Shown in pieces: positions 34,851-43,603 of a stretch of 64,000 nt of DNA. Each line of letters starts with the position of its first letter. The stretch's first letter is position 1. A program made the translations under genes and the position numbers. This DNA comes from Burkholderia cenocepacia (GTDB lineage Bacteria; Pseudomonadota; Gammaproteobacteria; Burkholderiales; Burkholderiaceae), in the NCBI RefSeq assembly GCF_014211915.1, contig NZ_CP060040.1, positions 558,001-622,000 of the forward strand, given 5' to 3'. The notes below the pieces were generated by a model, which did not search any database, had not been told where the DNA came from, and was given only the letters and a program-made list of their open reading frames with translations.

Positions 34851-36877
34851 TCGGCCTCCGTCGCGTGCCCCGGTGCCCGGCTCAGCAGATGCGTGCGGGT
34901 GTCTGCCGCGAGCGACACGTAGCGTTCATATTGGCGCAGCACGTCGGCGATCACTTCGTCGCCGCGCAGGTATTCGATGTCGTAGCCGAGCCGGCCGTCC
35001 TCGAAGAACGTGACGATGCCATGGACATGCGCACGCGTCTCGTCCGGCTCGGCCGCCTCGCGCACCAGGAACGCGGCCGCGGATTTCGCGGTGACGCGCA
35101 CGCCGTACACGAAATCGCGGTGTTCGGCGGTCGGCACGGTGAGCCGCACCGCATCGTCGCTGTCGCGCTGCACGTGCGCATCGACGCCGCTCGCGCGCAA
35201 CTCGTCGGCGACCTTGCGCAGCGCGGGTTCGACCGTTTCCGCGACGAACTGGCGCGCCTCGGCCTCGGTCGTCTGCCGCAGGATGTGCGTCAGGCGATGG
35301 CGCCAGTGCTGGCCGGTCCAGAAGCTCGTTGCAGGCGCGACGTCCTGCGAATAGTGCGCGCGATCGGCCGCGAGCCCGCGCCACAGCCCGTAGCACAGCG
35401 CGAGCATGATGATGGCGACCGGCAGCGCGGCGATCAGCGTCATCGCCTGCAGCGCGCCCAGCCCGCCCGCGACGAGCAGCACCGCGGCCGTCACGCCGAG
35501 CAGCGCGGCCCAGAACAGCCGCTGCCAGACCGGCGAATGCGCATTGCCACGCGTCGCGATCTGGTCGATCACGAACGCGCCCGAATCGGCGGACGTGACG
35601 AAGAACACCGCGATCAGCACGATCGCGACGATCGACAGCAGTTGCGGCAACGGCAGGAAATCGAAGAAGCGGAACAGCAGCGCATCGACGTTGGTCGCCG
35701 TCTGCGCGAGCGCGCCGGCCGCGCCGTGCGTATCGAGCCAGATCGCGCTGTTGCCGAACACGGTCATCCACACGAGGTTGAACGCGGTCGGCACGAGCAG
35801 CACGCCGATCACGAACTGGCGGATCGTGCGGCCGCGCGAGATGCGCGCGATGAACATGCCGACGAACGGCGACCACGACACCCACCACGCCCAGTAGAGA
35901 ATCGTCCAGCCGCCGAACCAGCCTTCCTCGCGCGGCGGCGCGTACGCATAGGTGCGGAACGACAGGTCGACGAGGCTCGACAGGTACTGGCCGATGTTGT
36001 CGCCGAGCGCGCGCAGCAGAAAGGCCGTCGGGCCCGCGACCACCACGAAGGCGAGCAGCAGGAATGCGAGCAGCAGGTTCAGCTCGGACAGCCGGCGCAC
36101 GCCCTTGTCGAGGCCGGTCGCGGCCGATACGCCCGCGAGGATCACGACCACCGCGACGAGCCCGATGCGGAACAGGTTGCTGCCCGTGTCCCATCCGGCG
36201 ACCGTATGCAGGCCCGCGCTCAGCTGCATCACGCCGTAGCCGAGCGTCGTCGCGATCCCGGCGACCGTGCCGACCAGCGCGAACGCATCGACGGTGTGGC
36301 CGATCCAGCCGTTGATGCGCTCGCGCAGCACCGGATACAGCCCGGAGCGCAGCGTCAGCGGCAGGTTGTAGCGGAAGCCGAAGTACGCGAGCACGAGCCC
36401 CATCAGCCCGTAGATCGCCCACGCATGGAAGCCCCAGTGGAAGAAGGTCATCAGCATCGCCTCGCGCGCGGCGGCGGGCGTGCCGGGGTCGACGGTGGGC
36501 GGCTTCAGGAAATGCTGCATCGGCTCGCCGACGCCGAAGTACATCAGGCCGATGCCCATGCCGGCCGCGAACAGCATCGCCGTCCACGACACGAAGCTGA
36601 ATTCCGGTTCGGCATCGTCGGGGCCGAGCCGGATATTGCCGAAGTCGCTGGCGGCGATCAGCACGAGAAACACGAGGAAGCCGGTGACGGCGAGCACGTA
36701 GAACCAGTCGAACCGGGCGATGACCCATTGCTGGCCGGCGGAGAACAGTGCGCCGGCTTCGCTCGGGTGCAGTGCGCACACGACGAGTAGCGCGCCGATC
36801 ACGGCGAGCGCGGGCAGGACGACCTGCGGCTTGAATGTCGTGCGGGGCGAGGGACGGGAATCCGGCATGGCGGGCAT
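34847..36877 (-). CDS. betT: BCCT-family (BetT-like) choline/betaine transporter
   Basis: This 676-aa protein has the 12-segment BCCT core with the signature helix WTILYWAWWVSWSPFVGMFIARISRGRT (residues about 330-357), GMGIGLMYFGVGEPMQHF in helix 3, and a long C-terminal cytoplasmic domain (about 505-676), typical of high-affinity osmoregulated choline transporters such as BetT. It would import choline or another quaternary ammonium compound. Whether substrate is choline, carnitine or betaine is not settled. Tandem ATGs at 36877 and 36868 are both possible. Confidence 0.9.
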   Translation of the reverse strand: MPAMPDSRPSPRTTFKPQVVLPALAVIGALLVVCALHPSEAGALFSAGQQWVIARFDWFYVLAVTGFLVFLVLIAASDFGNIRLGPDDAEPEFSFVSWTAMLFAAGMGIGLMYFGVGEPMQHFLKPPTVDPGTPAAAREAMLMTFFHWGFHAWAIYGLMGLVLAYFGFRYNLPLTLRSGLYPVLRERINGWIGHTVDAFALVGTVAGIATTLGYGVMQLSAGLHTVAGWDTGSNLFRIGLVAVVVILAGVSAATGLDKGVRRLSELNLLLAFLLLAFVVVAGPTAFLLRALGDNIGQYLSSLVDLSFRTYAYAPPREEGWFGGWTILYWAWWVSWSPFVGMFIARISRGRTIRQFVIGVLLVPTAFNLVWMTVFGNSAIWLDTHGAAGALAQTATNVDALLFRFFDFLPLPQLLSIVAIVLIAVFFVTSADSGAFVIDQIATRGNAHSPVWQRLFWAALLGVTAAVLLVAGGLGALQAMTLIAALPVAIIMLALCYGLWRGLAADRAHYSQDVAPATSFWTGQHWRHRLTHILRQTTEAEARQFVAETVEPALRKVADELRASGVDAHVQRDSDDAVRLTVPTAEHRDFVYGVRVTAKSAAAFLVREAAEPDETRAHVHGIVTFFEDGRLGYDIEYLRGDEVIADVLRQYERYVSLAADTRTHLLSRAPGHATEAE

Positions 36878-37166
36878 CCAGTTGTGGGCGCAACGAGGCG
36901 CGACGCCGCCCGGCGCGCACGTTGCGCGTCGGACCCTGATACGGCGTGCGTCGAGTGTACCGCGGTGTCAGGACTGCAAGAAGGGGTATGCAGAAGGGTA
37001 AACCTGACGAATTGTAAGGTATCAGGGCGATCGAGAAAACCCGCGCGGTGTGCGCGGCGGGCCGGCGGGGCGGGGAAAACGCAGCGACGGACGCCCGGAC
37101 GGCGCACGCGCGGCATGCGCATCGTCCGGGCAACGGGCGGCGCGCGGAAGGCGTCGCCAGGCGGGT

Positions 37167-38354
37167 TCAGAACGTGACGGCGATCCCGGCCATGCCGACG
37201 AACTGGCCATGCGTCGTCGACGGCGTGAGCTGCTGCGAATCGCCGACGATCGGCGCCGCGTCGACGATGTGCCCGGCGCCTTGCGCGCCGAGCGTCTGCC
37301 CGCTCGAATGCGTGTACGCCTGCAGCGCGTAGAGCGTCGTGCGTTTCGACAGGCTGTACGATTCCTTCAGCGAATATTGTTGATAGCGGGCCGCGCTCGC
37401 GACACCGTTCGCCTTCGATGCGAGCGTGTACGCGAATGCGCCGGCCACCGAGAACGTCGGCGTGAAGCGGTATGCGGCAAGCGCGCCGTAGGTGTTGAAC
37501 ACGGCCGTGTCGGTGAACGCCGAGCCGTTGCCGGGCAGGTACTTCACGTTCGAATAGTTGAGCCCCATCGTCAGGTCGCCGAGCGTGTAGTTGCCGGCCG
37601 CCGCCACCTGTTCGACCGCTTTCGCGCTCAGGTAGCCCTGGTTCAGCACGGACACCGCGAAGCTGCCCGACGATGCGGTGGCCGGATTCAGGAAGCCCGC
37701 GGACGAGCCCGAGCTGTTGATCCGCAGGTAGCCGGCCGCGATCCCGATCGGCCCGTTCGCGTAGCGCAGCGCGGCGCTGAACGTGTTGCCCTTGCCGGTC
37801 GCGCCCGCAATGCCGCCGAATGCGTACATCGCGCTCGCGGTCAGCCCCGCGAAGGTCGGCGACGTATAGGTAACCGAATTGTTCACGCGGATCGTGGTGT
37901 CGAGGCCGTCGATGTCGCCCGGATGCGCGCCCGTGGCGCCGGTCAGCCAACTGCTCGACGCGTACGGGCCGACGAACAGGAAGTAGGGCGTGTACTGGCG
38001 ACCGGCCGTGACCGTACCGTAGCTGGCGTTGCGCAGGCCGACGAAGGCCTGGCGATTGAATAGCGTGCCGGCGGCGGCGTGCGCGCCCGTATTCAGGTTG
38101 AAACCGGCCTGCAGGTCGAAGATCGCGTGCGTGCCGCCGCCGAGATCCTCGTCGCCGCGCAGCCCGAACTTCGACGCATACAGGTTGCCATCGCGCATGT
38201 AGATGTTCGAGTGCCCCTGCTGGTTGTTCACGTACGCGAGCGAATCGTCGACCACGCCGTACAGCGTGACGCTGCTCTGCGCATGGGCGGCGGTCGTGCC
38301 GAGCGACGCGGCCGATAAAATCAGGATTGCAGAACGGTTGATGGATGCTTTCAT
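37167..38354 (-). CDS. Gram-negative porin (OmpC-like, Burkholderia type)
   Basis: This 395-aa outer-membrane protein has a signal peptide ending AAHAQ, starts its barrel with SSVTLYGVVDDSLAYVNN, and ends in the C-terminal aromatic VTF used for barrel assembly. Alternating strands (SKFGLRGDEDLGGGTHAIFDLQAGF, FNRQAFVGLRNASYGTVTAGRQYTP) are typical of 16-strand trimeric porins. It follows the GH31 gene on the same strand by 113 bp, so it may serve uptake of the same glycoside. GGAG precedes the ATG. Confidence 0.92.
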   Translation of the reverse strand: MKASINRSAILILSAASLGTTAAHAQSSVTLYGVVDDSLAYVNNQQGHSNIYMRDGNLYASKFGLRGDEDLGGGTHAIFDLQAGFNLNTGAHAAAGTLFNRQAFVGLRNASYGTVTAGRQYTPYFLFVGPYASSSWLTGATGAHPGDIDGLDTTIRVNNSVTYTSPTFAGLTASAMYAFGGIAGATGKGNTFSAALRYANGPIGIAAGYLRINSSGSSAGFLNPATASSGSFAVSVLNQGYLSAKAVEQVAAAGNYTLGDLTMGLNYSNVKYLPGNGSAFTDTAVFNTYGALAAYRFTPTFSVAGAFAYTLASKANGVASAARYQQYSLKESYSLSKRTTLYALQAYTHSSGQTLGAQGAGHIVDAAPIVGDSQQLTPSTTHGQFVGMAGIAVTF

Positions 38355-38467
38355 GCTCGATCTCCAGGTCTCTTCATCTTTTCAAGGGGGCGGGAGGCTG
38401 AATGCCTCCTCTGTGGCAGGCGGCGGGCCGCGCGAACGGCCCGCCTGATCGGGTTGGCTTCAGTGGT

Positions 38468-40888
38468 TCATTGATCGAACGCGACGACGAGGCGGCGCCA
38501 CGCGCCGTCCCGCGCGTCCTGCTCGACACGCGCGCCGCGCACGGCAACCGGGCCTTGCAGCGACGCGGGCAGGAGGATCTCGACGCGATCGGACGGACGC
38601 GCCGGGCGGCCGTCCCAGCGGACCGACACGCCGATCACGCCAGATGCCTCGCGGCCGGTCTCGATGTGCCACAGGCCGTATTCGCCGTCGCGCCACGCTT
38701 CCGTCTCGCCGTCGTCCTCCACGCATTCGCCGTACGCGACGCCATCCTCGATTCGCGGTGCGACGAGGAAGCCACGCGTGTCGACGCGCGCCCCGAAATG
38801 CTGTTCCGCGACGTTCAGCGGCAGCACGCGGCCTTCGCGCAGCAGCATTACCGGCGTGTCGAGCGGCGCGGGGAGCGTCACGCTCGCGCCGCCGTCGAAC
38901 GATCGCGCGCTCGCGCAGCACGTCCAGCGTGCGCCCGACGGCAGATACACCGTGCGTTCGGTCTGGCCGGGCTCGACGACCGGCGCGACCAGCAGCGCGT
39001 CGCCGAGCATCATGTCGTCGCACGCGTCGTAGCAGCGCGCATCGCCGGGGAAATCGGCGAGGGTCGGCCGCAGCACGGGCTCGTAGCGCGTCGTGGACAG
39101 CCACAGCAGGTGATAGAGGTACGGCAGCAGCCGGTAGCGCTGTTTGATCAGCGATGCGATCTGCGCGGTGATCTCGGGGTACATCCACGGTTCGTTGACG
39201 GTGCCGTCGTCGTTCCATGAGTGGATGCTGAAGCGCGGCATGAAGATGCCGAACTGCACCCAGCGCAGCAGCAATTCGGGCGACGGCGCGGGGCCGGAGA
39301 AGCCGCCGATGTCGTGGCCGATGTTCGACACGCCCGACAGCGCGAGCCCGAGGCCCATCTTCAGGTTGTAGCGCAGCGTTTCCCACGACGTGTAGTTGTC
39401 GCCCGACCACGTCTGCACGTAGCGCTGCATGCCCGCGCCGCCCGAGCGCGACACGAGGAACGGCCGCCGCGCCGGCGCATGTGCGCGCTGCGCATCGCGC
39501 GACGCGCGCATCATCAGCATCGTCTGCAGCACCTTCGTCTCGCGCGCCGGGAACGGCTGGCCGAAGCCGTGCGCGATCGCGTCGGGCGACCAGATCTCGT
39601 ATTCGTTGTTGTCGTTCCAGGTCGATTCGATCCCGTATTCCAGCAGCGCCGACGTGACCTGCTCGCGCCACCAGCGGTACGCGTCCGGCTGCGTGAAATC
39701 GATGTACGCGCCGACTTCGTCCCAGAACTGCACCCATGCGGGCTCGCCCGATGCGGAGCGGATCAGCAGCCCGCGCCGCGCGGCGTCGTCGAACGCGGGA
39801 TGGTCGCGCAGCAGGCACGGCTTGATGTTGGCGCACAGGCGGATGCCGTTGTCGCGGTAATGCTGCACGAAGCCTTTCGCATCGGGAAACTTGTCGCGGT
39901 TCCAGTTGAACACGTAGCGCTTCGCGCCGATCGACGTATAGCCCGACGACAAGTGGAACGAATCGCACAGGATGTCGTGCGTGTCGCACTGCTCGACGAA
40001 CTGGTTCATCTGCTGCTGCGCGTCCGGCGCGTCGGTGTAGCTCATCGTCGAGCCCGAATAGCCGAGGCCCCATTTCGGCGTGCGCGCGGGGCGCCCGGTG
40101 AGCCACGTGAAGCGCCGCGCGGCCGCGAGCGGCGTAGCGGGCGACGCGATGAAGTAGTAGTCGAGATCGCCGTGCTCGGCGACGAAATAGCGATAGAGCC
40201 CGTGGTAGTTGTCGAGCTCGCGGCCCATGTCGAACGCGCAATCGGACAGCGTGTCGTAGAACAGCCCGAAGCCCTGGCCCGCATCGGGCGACCACGTGAT
40301 GTAGAACGGGATGTGCTTGTACAGCGGGTCGGTGTGCTTCGCGCTGTAGCCCATCGCGTCGATGTTGCGCATCTCGAAGCGGGCACCCGTGCGATCGAGT
40401 TCGCCCGCGCGTTCGCCGAGGCCGAACACCTGGTCGCCGCGCTCGCGGGCGACGTAGTGATACGCGCGATCGTCCCACCAGCCGAAGTTGTACGCCTGCG
40501 TCGCGCGGTCGGCGAGCGCGACGCGCCATGCGCCGTCCGCGCCGCGCAGCGACCACGTGCAGTGGCCGCCTTGCCGGCGCACCGCGAGCCGGATCTGCGC
40601 GGTTTCGATGCGCACGGCGTCGTCGTCCTCGGCGAAGTCGTAGTGGGGTAGCGCGAAGCCGCCCAGGTCGAGGCGGTCACGCCCGTCGAGCGGCACGTCG
40701 TCGAGGCCCGGCGCGATCGTCCACGTGCGCGGCGTGCGCGCGGTCGCGTCGGGCAGCACGCGTACCCGCACGATGTCGTCCTCGAGCACGAAGATTTCGA
40801 CGGTGGCGCCCGTATCGGACGCGAGCAGTACGCGGTTCGCGTGGTGGCTGGCGACGCGGAACACGGGCGGATGAAGGAGCGAAGTCAT
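38468..40888 (-). CDS. Glycoside hydrolase family 31 (alpha-glucosidase/alpha-xylosidase type)
   Basis: This 806-aa protein has the GH31 layout: N-terminal beta-sandwich (to about 255), a TIM barrel with the nucleophile in WNDNNE (D426) and the acid/base in WSGDNYTSWE (D497), GLGERAGELDRTG near residue 156, and C-terminal beta domains. GHDIGGFSGPAPSPELLLRW near residue 530 is also characteristic. It has no signal peptide and should be cytoplasmic. Usual family members read WNDMNE; here Asn replaces Met. Substrate is likely an alpha-glucoside or alpha-xyloside brought in by the MFS transporter and porin flanking it. Confidence 0.9.
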   Translation of the reverse strand: MTSLLHPPVFRVASHHANRVLLASDTGATVEIFVLEDDIVRVRVLPDATARTPRTWTIAPGLDDVPLDGRDRLDLGGFALPHYDFAEDDDAVRIETAQIRLAVRRQGGHCTWSLRGADGAWRVALADRATQAYNFGWWDDRAYHYVARERGDQVFGLGERAGELDRTGARFEMRNIDAMGYSAKHTDPLYKHIPFYITWSPDAGQGFGLFYDTLSDCAFDMGRELDNYHGLYRYFVAEHGDLDYYFIASPATPLAAARRFTWLTGRPARTPKWGLGYSGSTMSYTDAPDAQQQMNQFVEQCDTHDILCDSFHLSSGYTSIGAKRYVFNWNRDKFPDAKGFVQHYRDNGIRLCANIKPCLLRDHPAFDDAARRGLLIRSASGEPAWVQFWDEVGAYIDFTQPDAYRWWREQVTSALLEYGIESTWNDNNEYEIWSPDAIAHGFGQPFPARETKVLQTMLMMRASRDAQRAHAPARRPFLVSRSGGAGMQRYVQTWSGDNYTSWETLRYNLKMGLGLALSGVSNIGHDIGGFSGPAPSPELLLRWVQFGIFMPRFSIHSWNDDGTVNEPWMYPEITAQIASLIKQRYRLLPYLYHLLWLSTTRYEPVLRPTLADFPGDARCYDACDDMMLGDALLVAPVVEPGQTERTVYLPSGARWTCCASARSFDGGASVTLPAPLDTPVMLLREGRVLPLNVAEQHFGARVDTRGFLVAPRIEDGVAYGECVEDDGETEAWRDGEYGLWHIETGREASGVIGVSVRWDGRPARPSDRVEILLPASLQGPVAVRGARVEQDARDGAWRRLVVAFDQ

Positions 40889-40915
40889 GAATGCGGTTCC
40901 TGGTGAAAACGGAGG

Positions 40916-42187
40916 TCAGGCGTGCTGCGCGAGCAGGCGTTCCTGCTTCGACTGGCCGCGGATCAGCAGTGCGAGCAGCGTGACGCCGATGATGTCGAAC
41001 AGGCCGAGGCACGCGAACAGCGGCGCGTAGCCGATCTTGTCGGCGAGCGCGCCGACCAGCAACGAGAAGCCGAGGCCGCCGATCCACGCGGCCATCCCGG
41101 CGAAGCCGCTCGCGGTGCCGACCTCCTCGGGGTCGAACACGTCGGCCGACAGCGTGTTGACGAGCGCGGAGATCATCTGGTGCGCGAAGCCGCCGACGCA
41201 GAACAGCGCGATCGCGGTGTACGGCGACGACGCGAGCCCGATCATCGCCGGCCCAAGCATCAGCAGCGCGCCGAGCGCGACGCCCGCGACGCGCGACCAT
41301 ACGAGCGGCAGCTTGAAGCGATTCGCGAGGTAGGGCGACAGGTAGCCGCCCGCGATGCCGCCCAGGTCGGCCGCGAGAAACGGCATCCACGCGAACACCG
41401 CGATCTGCGTGAGCGGCATGTGGCGCTCGGTCGCGAGGTATAGCGGAATCCAGAAGCTGAAAGTTTGCCACGCGGGTTCCGCGAAGAAGCGCGGCAGCGC
41501 GATCGCCCAGAAACGTCGGGCGGTGACGACGTCGCGGATACGGCGCTTCGACACGGGCGGCATCGTGGCCTGGCCGTCGCGGATCAGCGTGCGTTCCTGC
41601 GGCGTGATGCGCGGATGGTCGGCCGGCGACCGGTACTGCGTGTACCAGAGGGCGGCCCAGACGAACCCGAGCGCGCCGGTGGCCATGAACGCGGCCTGCC
41701 AGCCGAACCGCATCGACAGGAACACGACGAGCGGCGGCGCGATCGCGGCGCCGAGCGACGTGCCCGCGTTGAAGTAGCCGACCGCGACGGATTTCTCGCG
41801 ATCGGGAAACCATTCGGCGACGGCCTTCATTCCCGACGGAATCGCGGCGGCCTCGAACAGGCCCAGCAAGCCGCGCAGGATGCCGAGCGACAGCCAGCCC
41901 GACGCGAAGCCATGCGCGACGCCGACCACCGACCACAGCATCGCGAACAGCGCGAACCCGAGCCGCAGCCCGATCAGGTCGACGATGAACCCGCATACCG
42001 GCTGCATGATCGTGTAGCCGATCTGGAACGCGCCGACGATGTACGAGTACTGCTGCGTCGAGATCGCGAACACTTGCTTGAGCTCGGGCGCGAGCACCGC
42101 GAGGGAATTCCGTGCGAGGTAGTTGAGGATCGTGCCGAGACACACGAGCACGATGATCCACCAGCGCAACGCCTTGACTGTCTTCAC
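40916..42187 (-). CDS. MFS transporter, ACS family (sugar-acid/glycoside type)
   Basis: This 423-aa protein has 12 membrane segments and resembles ExuT/GudP-type anion:cation symporters: IVLVCLGTILNYLARNSLAVLAPEL in helix 1, GLFEAAAIPSGMKAVAEWFPDREKSVAVGYFNAGTSLGA in helices 4-5. Its start codon is GTG with AGGAG upstream. It is first in a leftward group with the GH31 gene (27 bp apart) and the porin, so it probably imports the substrate of the glycosidase. Sugar acids are the usual ACS cargo; here the cargo may be a glycoside or aldobiuronic acid. Confidence 0.85.
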   Translation of the reverse strand: MKTVKALRWWIIVLVCLGTILNYLARNSLAVLAPELKQVFAISTQQYSYIVGAFQIGYTIMQPVCGFIVDLIGLRLGFALFAMLWSVVGVAHGFASGWLSLGILRGLLGLFEAAAIPSGMKAVAEWFPDREKSVAVGYFNAGTSLGAAIAPPLVVFLSMRFGWQAAFMATGALGFVWAALWYTQYRSPADHPRITPQERTLIRDGQATMPPVSKRRIRDVVTARRFWAIALPRFFAEPAWQTFSFWIPLYLATERHMPLTQIAVFAWMPFLAADLGGIAGGYLSPYLANRFKLPLVWSRVAGVALGALLMLGPAMIGLASSPYTAIALFCVGGFAHQMISALVNTLSADVFDPEEVGTASGFAGMAAWIGGLGFSLLVGALADKIGYAPLFACLGLFDIIGVTLLALLIRGQSKQERLLAQHA

Positions 42188-42331
42188 TGCTGTCTCCTGT
42201 CAGGGAGGGCGGGCGCGCGGCGCCTGCCCGGTCCGTGAGGGCCACCTGTTCGGGGCGGCTTGTTTCGTTTTATTCGTACGATGTCCGATCTTGATATGCG
42301 TCGGTTTTACCGGGTTATATCGAAATCACGG

Positions 42332-42345
42332 TGTTCGAGCGAACA
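42332..42345. promoter_or_regulatory. TGTTCG-AG-CGAACA dyad
   Basis: A 6-bp perfect inverted repeat with a 2-bp centre, 145 bp ahead of the MFS gene. It shares the TTCG/CGAA core with the stronger dyad at 42390. Confidence 0.5.
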
Positions 42346-42389
42346 TTTCGTCGTCATCGAACTGAAATGTTATCTGACGACTGATCATT

Positions 42390-42410
42390 TTCGAACATCC
42401 TATGTTCGAA
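42390..42410. promoter_or_regulatory. 21-bp inverted repeat with TTCGAACAT arms
   Basis: TTCGAACAT (42390-42398) and ATGTTCGAA (42402-42410) flank a CCT centre. A half-site ATTCGAACGAACG follows at about 42436. A strong operator candidate for the glycoside operon. Confidence 0.65.
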
Positions 42411-42583
42411 TGCGAATCCGGTCAACGTGAATCTGCATTCGAACGAACGTACTCGGGGTTTTCCCGATGAGCGGAGGCAATCGCTCGCGCGGCGGCGCAG
42501 GACGGCCGCCCGTCAAAGACCCGTGCGACGGGGCCGGATGATCGTCCGGAGGGCGACGCGCGCCGGATGGGGCGTGACAACCC

Positions 42584-42637
42584 TGATGAAAATTTATTTC
42601 TTTTCGGGAATCGGATTGTGTAAATTCATTTTCATCA
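42584..42637. promoter_or_regulatory. Spaced inverted sites TGATGAAAAT / ATTTTCATCA
   Basis: Two 10-bp perfect inverted sites (42584-42593 and 42628-42637), centres 44 bp apart, lie just upstream of rpiR in the most AT-rich part of the gap. GAAA/TTTC cores are typical of RpiR-family operators. Likely site of autoregulation. Confidence 0.6.
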
Positions 42638-42658
42638 AACCTTGCAACAACCCTTCGC

Positions 42659-43603
42659 ATGACGCCTCTCGTTCCGCCCGATGTCAGTCACGACGAACCC
42701 GCGATCGCCGAGCGGATCGCGTCGACGATGCCGTTGATGACGCCGATTCACCGGCGCATGGGCGAATTCGTGCTCGCGAACCCGTTTCGCGCGGCGACGA
42801 TGCGGATCGACGAGCTCGCGCAGGCGGTGAATGCGTCGATCGCGACCGCGAACCGCTTCGCGAAGGCGCTCGGTTTCGACGGCTATCCGGCGATGCGCGC
42901 GGCGCTCGTGCGCGGCTTCGAGGCCACGCTCGGACCGGTCGAACGGCTGCGTTCCGCGCAGGAGCAGGAGTCCGGCGTACGCGGCGCCGCATGGATCGAC
43001 GCGGTGTTCGACCAGGCTGCCGCCAACATCGAGAACACGCGTGCGCAACTGGATGCGGCCGACGTCGAGGCGGCGGTCGAGGCGATCGTCGGCGCACGGC
43101 GCGTGCTGATTCTCGGCGCCGGGTCGAGCGCATTTCTCGCCGGGCTGATGGAGCACGGGCTGTCGGTGTGCCACGACAACGTGCAATCACTCGCGCTGCT
43201 GGGCGGCCCGTCGCATGCGGCGCGGCGCCTGTATACGGCCGACTCGCGCGATCTCGTGATCGCGCTCGCGTGTCCGCGCTACGTGAAGGACACGATCGAA
43301 CTGGCCCGCCGCGCGGCGGCGCGCGGCGCGCGCGTGCTCGGCATCACCGACGGCCCGCAATCGCCGCTCGCGCCGCTCGCGTCGCTGAACCTGTACGTCA
43401 AGGCCGAACGGCGTTTCGCGGCCACGTCGGAAGCCGCGGTGCTGACGATGATCGAGGCGCTGATCGATGCGGTCGCGCTGCGCACCCACCGGTCCGCGAA
43501 ATCCGCGGCCGAGATGACCGAATTCCTGCTGCCGTGGCTCGTGCAGCCGCAAGCGGCGCTGCCGGCCGCCAACTCTTCTTCCCCACGTCCGAAAAAATCA
43601 TGA
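42659..43603 (+). CDS. RpiR-family transcriptional regulator
   Basis: This 314-aa protein has the RpiR N-terminal helix-turn-helix (ERIASTMPLMTPIHRRMGEFVLANPFRAATMRIDELAQAVNASIATANRFAKALGFDGYPAMRAAL, residues about 18-83) and a SIS sugar-phosphate-binding domain (VLILGAGSSAFLAGLMEHGLS, about 150-280). Its stop overlaps the ATG of the isoaspartyl peptidase gene, so it belongs to the peptide operon. RpiR proteins usually sense sugar phosphates or amino-sugar acids; with a peptide importer downstream it may sense a cell-wall or peptide-related product. Confidence 0.88.
   Translation: MTPLVPPDVSHDEPAIAERIASTMPLMTPIHRRMGEFVLANPFRAATMRIDELAQAVNASIATANRFAKALGFDGYPAMRAALVRGFEATLGPVERLRSAQEQESGVRGAAWIDAVFDQAAANIENTRAQLDAADVEAAVEAIVGARRVLILGAGSSAFLAGLMEHGLSVCHDNVQSLALLGGPSHAARRLYTADSRDLVIALACPRYVKDTIELARRAAARGARVLGITDGPQSPLAPLASLNLYVKAERRFAATSEAAVLTMIEALIDAVALRTHRSAKSAAEMTEFLLPWLVQPQAALPAANSSSPRPKKS

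Larger units (their letters stand above)
42188..42658. other. Divergent regulatory region between the glycoside and peptide operons
   Basis: This 471-bp gap is partly AT-rich and holds several dyads (listed separately). No coding sequence was found. It must contain promoters for both the leftward MFS/GH31/porin group and the rightward rpiR operon. Confidence 0.7.

Noticed and set aside
37094..37131. Terminator after the porin gene (GCCCGGAC/GTCCGGGC stem)
   Set aside because: The loop is 22 nt long and no T tract follows; too weak to list as a feature.
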